Part shown: positions 1-12,372 of the stretch, piece by piece
Layout: each line of letters starts with the position of its first letter
Position numbering within the stretch: the stretch's first letter is position 1
Assembly: GCA_947561585.1 (NCBI GenBank)
Contig: CANNZV010000917.1
Coordinates: forward strand, 106,976 to 170,975
From: Caprella mutica
Taxonomy: Eukaryota > Arthropoda > Malacostraca > Amphipoda > Caprellidae
Length of the DNA stretch: 64,000 nt
Direction of reading: 5' to 3'
Position numbers and translations under genes: made by a program
The notes under the pieces: model-generated
What the model was told of the DNA's origin: nothing
Seen by the model: the letters and a program-made list of their open reading frames with translations, nothing else
Databases searched by the model: none

Positions 1-234
1 AGAGGAGGAGAGGAGGAGAGAGGAGAAGAGGAGAAGAGGAGAGGAGGGAAGAGGAGAGGAGGAGAAGAGGAGAGGACGAGAGGAGGAGAGGAGGACAAGA
101 GAGGAGGAGAGGAGAAGAGGAAGAGAGGAGGACAGGAGGAAGGGAGGAGAGGTGGAGAGGAGGAGAGAAGGGGGATAGGCGGAGGGGAGGAGAGGAGGAG
201 GAGGAGAAGAGGAGAGGAGGAGAAGAGGAGGAGG
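1..234. repeat. Purine-rich (GGA/GAGA) low-complexity tract
   Basis: Almost pure purine on the plus strand (AGG, GAGG and AGAGG units), with only scattered C or T interruptions. The tract runs off the left edge of the window, so its true length is unknown. Homopurine tracts with such partial mirror symmetry can form triplex (H-DNA) structures. No gene-like sequence is seen inside. Confidence 0.95.
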
Positions 235-1300
235 CTCATTGGGAATAGTTCTAGATATTTTGAAATAATATAGCGATACCGAAATTATTTCAAGTGCATA
301 GCAATTTGATGTTTTTAGTAATAAAAGCAATTAGTCATCTCCATAAATGTAAGCGATAAATTGAATTTGATTCAAATGATTTTTCAGAAAATTTTGAGCG
401 TTCAGAAAATTTTGAGTTTTCGAATTTTTGAGTTTTATAAAAAAAATATTTTTGAGCGTGATGGATATATATATATATATCCATCAACCTATAATTTTAT
501 TCAATTAAATCATTTCATAAAATTTTATATGTTACTGGGGATGGAAAATCTATTCATGGTAACTTTACATCGATAATAAATGCAATAGATTTTTTAAAGT
601 AAAATATAATCAAATAACTAATTTAATGATATAATTTAATTACAGAGAGTAATTAGAAAACCTATTAATTCTGACGATAAAATTACCCAAGAAGGATAAT
701 ACCATTTTCTCCTCTGTTAGAAGGTTTGCTCTCTGTAATTGATTGCATGAGTTCTATTGTAATAAGAATATCAGATCTTAAGATTTGTCTGCCTCATGAT
801 AAGCCATTATTAAAACTCTAAAGAAATCTTATTTATTCTTCTCCTTTCAGCTGCTCAATAATAATTGGTTTCTGTTCAAATTAAAGAAAGCTTCTCAATA
901 TTTCCTGAAAATGGCTCATGTAATATTCAGGGATTCTCCTATTAATTCCTACAGAAGCACTTGTATTAAATCAGTCTGGTGGACTTTGTATTCAATGGAA
1001 CATGGATTGAAGGACCGCTTAACACTCACTCTTTAATTTGACAGTCTGCAGAGTACACATACAGAGTCTGCCTTCAGACATTCTACCAAAATGAAACACT
1101 CCGCAGTACAGCAAACGACTATGTCACTAATGGCCACAAATTTAGATATTTAAATAAACTGATTCATTCTAAAAGAAGTGGTAATTATATAGAGTAATAA
1201 ATATTTTAATGTCCTTTGTAGTGATACTTTTTTATCCGTACTTATATTTAAATCGAACTCGCTATTTATTTTTCAATAAGATTTTGCCCAAATTAAGATA
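235..1300. other. Unique AT-rich non-coding sequence
   Basis: No gene is recognised. The left part has AT-rich runs and short repeats of AAAATTTTGAG. Two 12-bp perfect inverted arms (AATTACAGAGAG at 638-649 and its complement at 729-740) enclose about 79 bases. A pyrimidine-rich stretch ending in CTTTCAG at about 841-850 resembles a splice acceptor and is followed by a stop-free frame up to 1036. The peptide matches no family I know, and such a frame length is expected by chance in a window this size. Confidence 0.6.
460..485. repeat. Perfect 26-bp palindrome with (AT)n core
   Basis: The sequence GATGG, an ATAT run, then CCATC is an exact self-complement over 26 bases. It could extrude as a cruciform. 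It is probably a microsatellite that acquired symmetric flanks. Confidence 0.9.
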
Positions 1301-2370
1301 TATATTTGAAACACACTTTACTGCGTAGTTACATTTGAATCACCATCTGTACTTTTATTTGAATCACACTGTGTAGTTATATTTGAATCACACTCTGTAG
1401 TTATATTTGAATCACACTGTATAGTTATATTTGAATCACACTCTGTAGTTATACTTGACTCACACTGTGTACTTTTATTTGAATCACACTCTGTAGTTAT
1501 ATTTGAATCACACTGTATAGTTATATTTGAATCACACTCTGTAGTTATATTTGAATCACACTGTATAGTTATATTTGAATCACACTCTGTAGTTATACTT
1601 GACTCACACTGTGTACTTTTATTTGAATCACACTCTGTAGTTATATTTGAATCACACTGTATAGTTATATTTGAATCACACTCTGTAGTTATATTTGAAT
1701 CACACTCTGTAGTTATATTTGAATCACACTCTGTAGTTATATTTGAATCACACTCTGTAGTTATATTTGAATCACACTCTGTAGTTATATTTGAATCACA
1801 CTCTGTAGTTAAATTTGAATCACACTCTGTAGTACATTTGAATCACACTCTGTAGTTATATTTGAATCACACTCTGTAGTTATATTTCAATCACACTCTG
1901 TAGTTATATTTGAATCATACTCTGTAGTACATTTGAATCACACTCTGTAGTTACATTTGAATCACACTCTGTAGTTACATTTGAATCACACTCTGTAGTT
2001 ATATTTGAATCACACTCTGTAGTACATTTGAATCACACTCTGTAGTTACATTTGAATCACACTCTGTAGTTACATTTGAATCACACTCTGTAGTTATATT
2101 TGAATCACACTCTGTAGTTATATTTGAATCATACTCTGTAGTTATATTTGAATCACACTCTGTAGTACATTTGAATCACACTCTGTAGTTACATTTGAAT
2201 CACACTCTGTAGTTACATTTGAATCACACTCTGTAGTTACATTTGAATCACACTCTGTAGTTACATTTGAATCACACTCTGTAGTTACATTTGAATCACA
2301 CTCTGTAGTTACATTTGAATCACACTCTGTAGTTACATTTGAATCACACTCTGTAGTTACATTTGAATCG
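1301..2370. repeat. 24-bp minisatellite, about 44 copies
   Basis: The unit is ATTTGAATCACA followed by CTCTGTAGTTAT. Two length forms occur: 24 bp, and 21 bp where GTTACATTT has become GTACATTT. The left part alternates CTCTGTAG and CTGTATAG monomers and contains a six-monomer (144-bp) duplication, marked by the rare CTTGACTCAC variant at 1454 and 1598. The right part is more homogeneous (GTTACATTTG form), consistent with recent local expansion. A stop-free minus frame at 2142-2402 (8-residue repeat) follows from 24 being a multiple of 3 and is not a gene. Confidence 0.97.
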
Positions 2371-2561
2371 CATCGCAACCAATCTCTCCTTTTTAACCAC
2401 ATTAGATAAACAGAAGCAATCTATACTCTCTTCGCCATAGGCCTAAACAAACAGAATATTCCCTCAAGATATGATATGCCTACTCGCCTGCCTCGAGCTT
2501 TCAATTCGTCAGCTCTCTTGAAACTCGTGTCGGTTGAACAGTTTACTGAGCACTTGAGTGG

Positions 2562-3305
2562 AGCACTAGACTTTCTACCTACCATGTCGTGAATCAGTCA
2601 AACTATCGGAGAAATGCACTAGACTTTCTACCTACCATGTCGTGAATCAATCAATCTATCGGAGAAATGCACTAGACTTTCTACCTACCATGTCGTGAAT
2701 CAGTCAAACTATCGGAGAAATGCACTAGACTTTCTACCTACATTGTCGTGAATCAGTCAAACTATCGGAGAAATGCGCTAGACTTTCTGCCTACCTTGTC
2801 GTGAATCAGTCAAACTATTGGAGAAATGCACTAGACTTTCTACCTACCATGTCGTGAATCAGTCAAACTATCGGAGAATTGCACTAGACTTTCTACCTAC
2901 CATGTCGTGAATCAGTCAAACTATCGGAGAAATGCACTAGACTTTCTACCTACCATGTCATGAATCAGTCAAACTATCGGAGAAATGCACTAGACTTTCT
3001 ACCTACCATGTCGTGAATCAGTCAAACTATCGGAGAAATGCACTAGACTTTCTACCTACCATGTCATGAATCAGTCAAACTATCGGAGAAATGCACTAGA
3101 CTTTCTACCTACCATGTCGTGAATCAGTCAAACTATCGGAGAAATGCACTGACTTTCTACCTACCTTGTCGTGAATCAGTCAAACTATCGGAGAAATGCA
3201 CTAGACTTTCTACCTACCATGTCGTGAATCAGTCAAACTATCGGAGAAATGCACTAGACTTTCTACCTACCATGTCGTGAATCAGTCAAACTATCGGAGA
3301 AATGC
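2562..3305. repeat. 53-bp minisatellite, 14 copies
   Basis: The unit starts GCACTAGACTTTCTACCTAC and ends CTATCGGAGAAAT, total 53 bp. Copies are nearly identical, differing by single substitutions (CATGTCGTG, TTGTCGTG, CATGTCATG) and one 1-bp deletion near 3150. High identity points to recent amplification or strong homogenisation. The 190 bp between this array and the preceding 24-bp array is unique sequence without recognisable features. Confidence 0.97.
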
Positions 3306-5680
3306 AAATCTTTTCCACTGTATGTAGTAAATAGAGAAAAAAATTAAGAACCTTCAACTGACTAATATATTATGTAAAAATATTTTTCTCAATAATTTTA
3401 ATAACGTCATATCTCCAAAATGTTATTTTTTCACCGGATGTGTCTTTGAATTTTGTTGCCCGTTTAAATTGATCATAATATTATGCCTTGATATTAACTG
3501 TACTTTTCTTAGATTTAAAAAATTAATGAACAATAACATAATGATTCATATTTTCTGAATTAAATAGTGTAGGTAGCATAAAATTTGAGAATTTTTAAAT
3601 TATTATACCTTAATGAATGATAAATGTGTGACAAAATTTTAATAAATAATAAGTCAGTTATCAAAAATTGAGAAAAATTTATCACATAGGAAAATAGACT
3701 TTAAAAACGCATATTAGATTCATTGAAATTAGACTCGGAAAGATTTTGGTTTAACTTGAAAGTGTAGCATATTTATGATTACAATCTAAAATGTTAAGCA
3801 TAATTAATAATTGTTTGTTAATCAAATTTAATTACCTTTTACCATTGGATTTTGATCATAATTATGCTACTGAATTGTTTGTCGGTAATTTAAGTTTCCT
3901 TGTATTTCTCACTTGTTTTTTAAATTTCGTGCTCAAATTTAACTTGTATGATAATTACCATTCTATTGTAGAATTACTGTTCTAAATCGTGAAAGTCTCG
4001 CTGTATAAGATTTAGTAATTTTGAAAAGATTTCCTGCATGATATTCAGATGCTCTCAATAAATGTATTTTGCAGCTCATCATAAGACACTAAAATCTTGA
4101 CGACAGTCGTAATTCGTTGCAAAAAGTATGGCTGAGGAACACGAATCTGAATTGGTTGGGCCAATGCGTTAGTGTAACATACTGTAGAGAGTCTTCTTAA
4201 CACTGACACGTATGTAGTTAGTTTTTAATATGTTGGTGGAACGCAAGAAAGGAACTGTTTTGAGGTTTATATATTTACGAGAGACGTCTGTGAATGTGGT
4301 TGGTATTGTGTCGGTGTCGCGGCTCCCTGAGCTATGAACGCCAACTAAATGAGATTCTCTTTGAACCTACACAAATTATTGAAATGAGGCGCTGTAAAGT
4401 GTGAACCAAAGGACAACTTGGAGAGTCTGGATGATGCTTTGGAGCTCTCTGAATCTCTGAGATTGCAAGAAGTAAGCTTCTGAATAGGAGGATGTATCTA
4501 TGATTATTAAGGGATTTGTTAGGTGTAGCTACAAAAGACTCATGATGTTACTTAATGCCACCAATAAACAACATATTCAAGAGGCTATGTAAATAACAGC
4601 AGCGTCTGAGGTGAGACACTGATGTATAGAACAAAATACTCTGTCTGTAATTGATCAAAATTATATTTTTGAGAGAAAGGTTACATCTGCTCAATTTTAT
4701 GAATGAACAAAATAATTCGAAATTTGAAAAAATTTAAATTTGATATTTGAAAAAAAATTGAAATTTGGAAATTTAATTGTAATAATGCATTTTAATATCA
4801 AAATGTAACAAAAATAGGAATTTAGTCTTAATTTCGAATGGTCGTTAATTTTTTTTTGCTCATCAGCATTTTATAAGTTACAACAAACCCAAATCCAATG
4901 TTACCATATTCTCTGTGTTACTCATCCCCACTATCTATATTATTGTAATTTAATTAGTTATACATTTTTAAGTAATATTATCTATTACTTATATTAAGAA
5001 GATAGATACTGTACTATCAGTGCATTAATATGGAAACAATTATATCATTCAATTGAAATATTATGTATTTAAAATAATATCATTGCTCTATGATTTTAGC
5101 AGGTGGAAGATTTGGAAAATTAATACACATCTCATGCACTATTGAATTATTTTACCGAATGAATGATAATAGTTTAAGTTACATTTTTAATAGTTAGTAT
5201 TTCTAATTGACACTATAAGATAAAACCTTGATACAACAATTGAAATGAGTCCAACATTACTTTTAATACATTAGAATTTTTTTCTTTTTATTTGAGGTTT
5301 TTCCTCAATTGTGGGATAAGATATTTTACCTCTCGGAAAATAATTTTCTAGATGTATATTTTTCATTTAATGCTCCTAACTATTAAAGTGTAAGTTACAT
5401 GTCTTTACGAATAATATTTACAAATGGTAATCTATATATGCATCATCTATAGAATATAAAACAGAATTCAGAAGTTATTCATTATAAACTCCTAATAAGT
5501 TTTATCAATACATTTACCAATAGAGTGCTATTTCCTCATTAGATTATAATAGTACCATATAGGATTAACTGAATTCTTAATTAACATTAAAATGCACGTG
5601 CTAAGCAGACGTAACCCACAATGCAACATCTCCAATTTACCTGCTAATTCGTAGTAGCAATCACGAGTCACATCAATGTA
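3306..5680. other. Unique AT-rich non-coding sequence
   Basis: Mostly AT-rich and featureless. The part at 4080-4640 is more complex and closer to average GC. A 14-codon frame begins with a good ATG context at about 4128, and a 31-codon frame is followed by a GTAAGC donor-like motif near 4470. Neither extends into a recognisable protein, so no gene is called. Confidence 0.6.
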
Positions 5681-5765
5681 TAGTATAAGTACATGTTGTA
5701 GTATAAGTACATGTTGTAGTATAAGTACATGTTGTAGTATAAGTACATGTTGTAGTATAAGTACC
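5681..5765. repeat. 18-bp minisatellite, about 4.7 copies
   Basis: The unit is TAGTATAAGTACATGTTG. Copies are identical except for the last, partial one. The short stop-free frames here on both strands are by-products of the period being a multiple of three. Confidence 0.95.
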
Positions 5766-5782
5766 TATGCATATAAAGAGCA

Positions 5783-5813
5783 AAGGAGGAGGAGGAGGAG
5801 GAGGAGGAGGGGG
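5783..5813. repeat. (GGA)n microsatellite
   Basis: Nine or so GGA triplets followed by a G run. Its translation gives a poly-arginine stretch on plus and a poly-proline stretch on minus, which should not be read as protein. Confidence 0.95.
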
Positions 5814-5950
5814 TATCACATCTCTAGCTACATCGTATGTCAGGTTACGCTGATGAGGTAATTTCTGGGGCAGCTTTTGTGTTGCTGGAATTAATGAGAG
5901 GCCCACAAATGGAGGTGCTAATGGTACACTTCCACCAGCACTGGCAACTA

Positions 5951-6026
5951 CACACACAGGTGTGTAGAGACAACACACTAAGGTGTGTAGAGACAACACA
6001 CACACATGCGTGTAGAGACAACACAC
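5951..6026. repeat. Imperfect repeat of GTGTGTAGAGACAACACAC, 3 copies
   Basis: Three copies of a 22-28 bp unit built on GTGTAGAGACAACACAC, whose ends are mutually complementary (GTGTG and CACAC) and could form small hairpins. Confidence 0.85.
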
Positions 6027-7285
6027 GTAAATTTTTTATTCAAAGTTTGTTTCAATTCAATTCATTAATTATATGCAATTGATAATTAAATGCAAGGAAT
6101 ACGTTTTAGTGATTCATAATATTAAAGCTCTAAATATAAGATATTTCCAATTCTCCGCTAACTCATCAATATTATTTTAACGGACTAATGAAGAGTGATG
6201 TGTTTTCATAACACTTGTTTACACTTCGTTGGAAGAAAGTAATTATTATAATTTATTAGATTATTAATATTCAAAAGAGTTGCATAGAAGATGGATCAAA
6301 AGATGAATAATTCATCCGATGTTTTCGAGTGGCGGCACAAAAAAATCATTCGCTTTAATAATTAAAGATCTGAAATAACTTGAATTTATAATCAACAATA
6401 GAATTTAATTTTCATCAATTTCGTAAAGTTAAATTCAACATTAAATATTACTAATTAACAATATTAACAAGAAATAGAACATAAAAAGAAATTCATGAAT
6501 AATTGCTTCCCCAAAAGTGTAGTTTGTAGGCCATGCCTCTAAGTCTTGGTGCAGAAACTAGGCCTACAGCTTAACAAAGAATAAGCAAACGAATCCGGCT
6601 TCTTAAGACTTCTCATACGCTGATTACGACCACCCCCCTCCGTCCTTCCCCCGAACAAACACTCCACCCCCCACCCCCATCACTGGGATCATAAATCAAT
6701 ATTCATGAGTCTCCACCACCTCCCCACCCCTGCTCCCCCCACCTCCCAATATCAAAATTTCCCCTCCCTCAACCGCTTCTTGGCATTATTGCAGAGGCCA
6801 ATGCAAATGATGAGCAGAGATGTGAAAATGGAGCTAAGGCTTGCTTTGAAGCAATTAACTCACGGTGATTGCACTTCGAACAACTACACTAGAACAACTA
6901 CCAATTAAGCAGTTAATTCTAATGCTTTTTACTTTCCAAAGATTTGTACCTCATAAAATATTAAAGGTAGACACTTGAAATCTTTTTCACTTCAAGCAGA
7001 CACTATTTCATGATACATTTTATAGAGCTCTTTGATTTTCAAGGTACATTCAAATTTAAGTATTAAAATATCAAATTAATTTAAAAAAATCATTACTCTA
7101 ATATCTAAATCTTATAAATACATTGATAAAATACAAAGTAACGCATTGAATAATTACAGTTGCATTCAATTTTACTCTATTTACTTTCAATTGCAATTAC
7201 TATAAGTTAGAGAGGGGAGAAAACTGCCACTGACTGTACAGTTTGATGGCAGAAAACCTTTAGAAAATGAAGAGCAATAGTCTGC
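6027..7285. other. Unique AT-rich sequence containing a C-rich tract
   Basis: No gene is recognised. Apart from the C-rich tract at about 6630-6774 (listed separately) the sequence is AT-rich and unremarkable. Confidence 0.6.
6630..6774 (-). other. C-rich tract, potential G-quadruplex on the minus strand
   Basis: Repeated C runs of 4-6 separated by short loops, for example CACCCCCCTCC and CCACCCCCCACCCCC, within AT-rich surroundings. The minus strand therefore has several G runs close together. The small plus-strand frame here is proline/serine-rich low complexity and is not called as a gene. Confidence 0.7.
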
Positions 7286-8427
7286 CTGATAGTACTATTA
7301 GATACATTTAACTGATAGTACTATTAGATACATTCAACTGATAGTACTATTAGATACATTCAACTGATAGTACTATTAGATACATTTAACTGATAGTACT
7401 ATTAGATACATTCAAATGATAGTACTATTAGATACATTTAACTGATAGTACTATTAGATACATTCAAATGATAGTACTATTAGATACATTTAACTGATAG
7501 TACTATTAGATACATTTAACTGATAGTACTATTAGATACATTTAACTGATAGTACTATTAGATACATTCAAATGATAGTACTATTAGATACATTTAACTG
7601 ATAGTACTATTAGATACATTTAACTGATAGTACTATTAGACACATTTAACTGATAGTACTATTAGATACATTTAACTGATAGTACTATTAGATACATTTA
7701 ACTGATAGTACTATTAGACACATTTAACTGATAGTACTATTAGATACATTCAACTGATAGTACTATTAGATACATTTAACTGATAGTACTATTAGATACA
7801 TTTAACTGATAGTACTATTAGATACATTTAACTGATAGTACTATTAGATACATTCAAATGATAGTACTATTAGATACATTTAACTGATAGTACTATTAGA
7901 TACATTCAACTGATAGTACTATTAGATACATTCAACTGATAGTACTATTAGATACATTTAACTGATAGTACTATTAGATACATTTAACTGATAGTACTAT
8001 TAGATACACTTAACTGATAGTACTATTAGATACATTTAACTGATAGTACTACTAGATACATTTAACTGATAGTACTATTAGATACATTTAACTGATAGTA
8101 CTATTAGATACATTTAACTGATAGTACTATTAGATACATTTAACTGATAGTACTATTAGATACATTTAACTGATAGTACTATTAGATGCATTCAACTGAT
8201 AGTACTATTAGATACATTTAACTGATAGTACTATTAGATACATTCAACTAATAGTACTATTAGATACATTTAACTGATAGTACTATTAGATACATTCAAC
8301 TGATAGTACTATTAGATACATTCAACTGATAGTACTATTAGATACATTCAACTGATAGTACTATTGGATACATTCAACTGATAGTACTATTAGATACATT
8401 TAACTGATAGTACTATTAGATATATTT
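7286..8427. repeat. 26-bp minisatellite with palindromic core, about 44 copies
   Basis: The unit is TAACTGATAGTACTATTAGA followed by TACATT. It contains the perfect 10-bp palindrome ATAGTACTAT. Variation is concentrated at two or three positions (TAACTG, CAACTG, CAAATG), while the palindrome itself is nearly invariant across copies, with one or two exceptions near 8050. Confidence 0.97.
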
Positions 8428-8809
8428 ACGTTTAATTCTTAAGGCAAAAGTTTTGATAGAGGAAATATCGCCTGATATTACATTGACTATTATATGTTCA
8501 CTTTATTGCAAATATTTATTAGAATTAATTTCATTTTTCTTCTAACATTTTGGCTATTTTAACCTTTAATTATTAATAGAATTATTGTCTGTCTATTTCT
8601 TTCTGAATGCCCAAAGACAATACGAATGATAATAATAATGGAGTGCTAATAATGAAGTTACTAAATGATGCAAAAAGGTAGAGCAATATTCACCTTAAAT
8701 TATACAATATAACCAGAAAAAAATTTGACCGTATTTTCCTGAAATTGATTTTTAGTGATACTGTTCCATGATACACATATAATTATTATACATGTGTTAC
8801 TAAAATCTA
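8428..8809. other. Unique AT-rich spacer between arrays
   Basis: AT-rich sequence between the 26-bp and 38-bp arrays. I see no gene, element end or structured motif in it. Confidence 0.6.
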
Positions 8810-9214
8810 CCTGTGTCTATACAACATACATGTGAAAATAACACAAACCTGTGTCAATACAATATACATGTGAAAATAACACATACCTGTGTCAATACAA
8901 TATACATGTGAAAATAACACATACATGTGTCAATACAATATACATGTGAAAATAACACATACATGTGTCAATACAATATACATGTGAAAATAACACATAC
9001 CTGTGTCAATACAATATACATGTGAAAATAACACATACCTGTGTCAATACAATATACATGTGAAAATAACACATACCTGTGTCTATACAACATACATGTG
9101 AAAATAACACAAACCTGTGTCAATACAATATACATGTGAAAATAACACATACCTGTGTCAATACAATATACATGTGAAAATAACACATACCTGTGTCAAT
9201 ACAATATACATGTG
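8810..9214. repeat. 38-bp minisatellite, about 10.7 copies
   Basis: The unit begins CCTGTGTCAATACAATATAC and continues ATGTGAAAATAACACATA. A distinctive variant (CTATACAACATAC with AACACAAA) occurs at 8810 and again at 9076, exactly seven units (266 bp) apart, suggesting a block duplication. Confidence 0.96.
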
Positions 9215-9355
9215 TTAATCCTTTAATAGAATGTTCTTTCCCGAAAAGAAGAAGCAAAGAATGTACTGCTACTCCACTCTATCCAATTAGCAAAGAGATT
9301 TAACCGACAATTGAATTACTCCCCGGAAAAAGACCCACAAACTGTTTTACAGATT

Positions 9356-11470
9356 GCACTCATTCACCCAATTACTCATTCACCCAATTACTCATTTAGC
9401 AAATTACTCATTTACTCCTTTACTCATTTAGCCAATTACTCATTTACTCCTTTACTCATTCTCCCAATTATTCATTTAGCCAATTACTCATTCACCCAAT
9501 TACTCATTTAGCCAATTACTCAATCACCCAATAACTCATTTAGCCAATTACTCATTTAGCCAATTACTCATTTAGCCAATTACTCATTCACCCAATTATT
9601 CATTTAGCCAATTACTCATTCACCCAATTACTCATTTAGCCAATTACTCATTCACCCAATTACTCATTTAGCCAATTACTCATTCACCCAATTACTCATT
9701 TAGCCAATTACTCATTCACCCAATTACTCATTTAGCCAATTACTCATTTACTCCTTTACTCATTCTCCCAATTATTCATTTAGCCAATTACTCATTCACC
9801 CAATTATTCATTTAGCCAATTACTCATTCACCCAATTACTCATTCACCCAATTACTCATTTAGCAAATTACTCATTTACTCCTTTACTCATTTAGCCAAT
9901 TACTCATTTACTCCTTTACTCATTCTCCCAATTATTCATTTAGCCAATTACTCATTCACCCAATTACTCATTTAGCCAATTACTCATTCACCCAATAACT
10001 CATTTAGCCAATTACTCATTTAGCCAATTACTCATTTAGCCAATTACTCATTCACCCAATTATTCATTTAGCCAATTACTCATTCACCCAATTACTCATT
10101 TAGCCAATTACTCATTCACCCAATTACTCATTTAGCCAATTACTCATTCACCCAATTACTCATTTAGCCAATTACTCATTTACTCCTTTACTCATTCTCC
10201 CAATTATTCATTTAGCCAATTACTCATTCACCCAATTACTCATTTAGCCAATTACTCATTCACCCAATTACTCATTTAGCCAATTACTCATTTAGCCAAT
10301 TACTCATTTAGCCAATTACTCATTCACCCAATTATTCATTTAGCCAATTACTCATTCACCCAATTACTCATTTAGCCAATTACTCATTCACCCAATTACT
10401 CATTTAGCCAATTACTCATTCACCCAATTACTCATTTAGCCAATTACTCATTCACCCAATTACTCATTTAGCCAATTACTCATTTACTCCTTTACTCATT
10501 CACCCAATTATTCATTTAGCCAATTACTCATTCACCCAATTACTCATTCACCCAATTATTCATTTAGCCAATTACTCATTCACCCAATTACTCATTTAGC
10601 CAATTACTCATTCTCCCAATTACTCATTCACCCAATTACTCATTTAGCCAATTACTCATTCACCCAATTACTCATTTAGCCAATTACTCATTCACCCAAT
10701 TACTCATTTAGCCAATTACTCATTCACCCAATTACTCATTTAGCCAATTACTCATTTACTCCTTTACTCATTCACCCAATTACTCATTTAGCCAATTACT
10801 CATTCACCCAATTACTCATTTAGCCAATTACTCATTTACTCCTTTACTCATTCTCCCAATTATTCATTTAGCCAATTACTCATTCACCCAATTACTCATT
10901 TAGCCAATTACTCATTTAGCCAATTACTCATTTAGCCAATTACTCATTCACCCAATTACTCATTTAGCCAATTACTCATTCACCCAATTACTCATTTAGC
11001 CAATTACTCATTTAGCCAATTACTCATTTAGCCAATTACTCATTTAGCCAATTACTCATTTAGTCCTTTACTCATTTAGCCAATTACTCATTTACTCCTT
11101 TACTCATTCACCCAATTATTCATTTAGCCAATTACTCATTCACCCAATTACTCATTTAGCCAATTACTCATTCACCCAATTACTCATTTACTCCTTTACT
11201 CATTCACCCAATTACTCATTTAGCCAATTACTCATTTACTCCTTTACTCATTTAGCCAATTACTCATTTACTCCTTTACTCATTTAGCCAATTACTCATT
11301 TAGCCAATTACTCATTCACCAAATTACTCATTTAGCCAGTTACTCATTCACTCATTTACTTTTTAACTCATTTTCTCATTCACTCATTGACTCGTTAACT
11401 CATTTACTTATTCACTCATTGACTCATTCACTCATTTTCTCATTCACTCATTGACTCGTTTACTCATTTA
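9356..11470. repeat. 16-bp minisatellite, about 130 copies (2.1 kb)
   Basis: Two main monomers, ATTACTCATTTAGCCA and ATTACTCATTCACCCA, alternate irregularly. A third type adds TTACTCCTTTACTCATT. Marker variants (AGCAAATT at 9398 and 9862; CCCAATAACTC at about 9525 and 9989) recur at a 464-bp offset, indicating a block duplication of 29 monomers. The right edge (about 11330-11470) decays into CACTCATT/GACTCATT variants, as expected for an old array margin. One short plus-strand frame in the left part is repeat-derived. Confidence 0.97.
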
Positions 11471-12298
11471 ATACTTAATAATTAAAATTTTCTCTTATCT
11501 TCTCTTAGAAGTAGTAAAATTGTATAATAAAGCAAAGAACGAAGTGAAAACTTTTAAATTATTTAATACGATAGAATACTGTTAAAAATATACCAATCTA
11601 TCTTTATTTATATACTCAATTAAGGTGAATATCTTTCTATGTGTACCTATTCCCATTGATATATATATTGAATAAATATCAATTGATTATTAACTCAATT
11701 GCATTGTTTTAGTCTAAATTAATACTTTTTTTATAACAATTTGCATTGCCATGTATAACTCTACGGTATTTGCTAATAATATTTAACTAATTATGCCCAG
11801 TCTGTAAATAATTTTTCTGAAGTGTAATCTAAATGCAGTTTATAATATATTATTACCGATGATTTATTCCATTTTGTATTCCCAATACTTATACAAAAAT
11901 ATATCAGGAGAAAGAATATAAATGTTTAAATATAAAGATTATTGGCTAGGGTAGACTATTACACTACAAATTTCAAACAAGTGAAATTAAATTACAGAGG
12001 TTATTGCTAAAGTTGTTCTTCTGAAATATTATTTTTCAATATGTATTCTTTATTGTTGCCTTTTATTTAACTTCATTCTAAATAAATCATGTACTTTGTT
12101 GCTCAATTTTATTTCCTGGTTCTATCACATATTTATAAAGTTCCTAAAAAATATATATTATTTAAATCGAACATATATTTTATTGAATTGTGTAGTATGA
12201 AATAAAAATATTCATCTATTCATTTAATTTTTTCTATGTAACATCAGCAAATAGTTTTTCAAATTATTGTACTATTATATGGGTGTGAAGCTATATTG

Positions 12299-12372
12299 TA
12301 TCTTCCCTTCTCTCTCTTTCTCTTTTTTCTCTCCTCTTCTCTCCTTTCTCTCCTTTCTCACCATCTCTCTCA
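12299..12372. repeat. CT-rich pyrimidine tract
   Basis: Nearly pure pyrimidine (TCTC, CTCCTTTCTC units) on the plus strand. Its minus-strand translation gives an RKE-rich low-complexity peptide at 12275-12535 that I do not consider a gene. Confidence 0.9.

Noticed and set aside
806..1036. 77-codon stop-free plus frame spanning a CTTTCAG acceptor-like site
   Set aside because: Tens of frames this long are expected by chance at this AT content over 64 kb and six frames; the peptide matches nothing known and no good donor follows.
2562..3305. Regular direct repeats resembling a CRISPR array
   Set aside because: The 53-bp units are contiguous without unique spacers, and the window is eukaryotic in character.
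4128..4490. Short frame starting MAEEHESEL and a nearby frame ending at a GTAAGC donor-like site
   Set aside because: Only 14 and about 31 codons; no consistent splice chain or homology.
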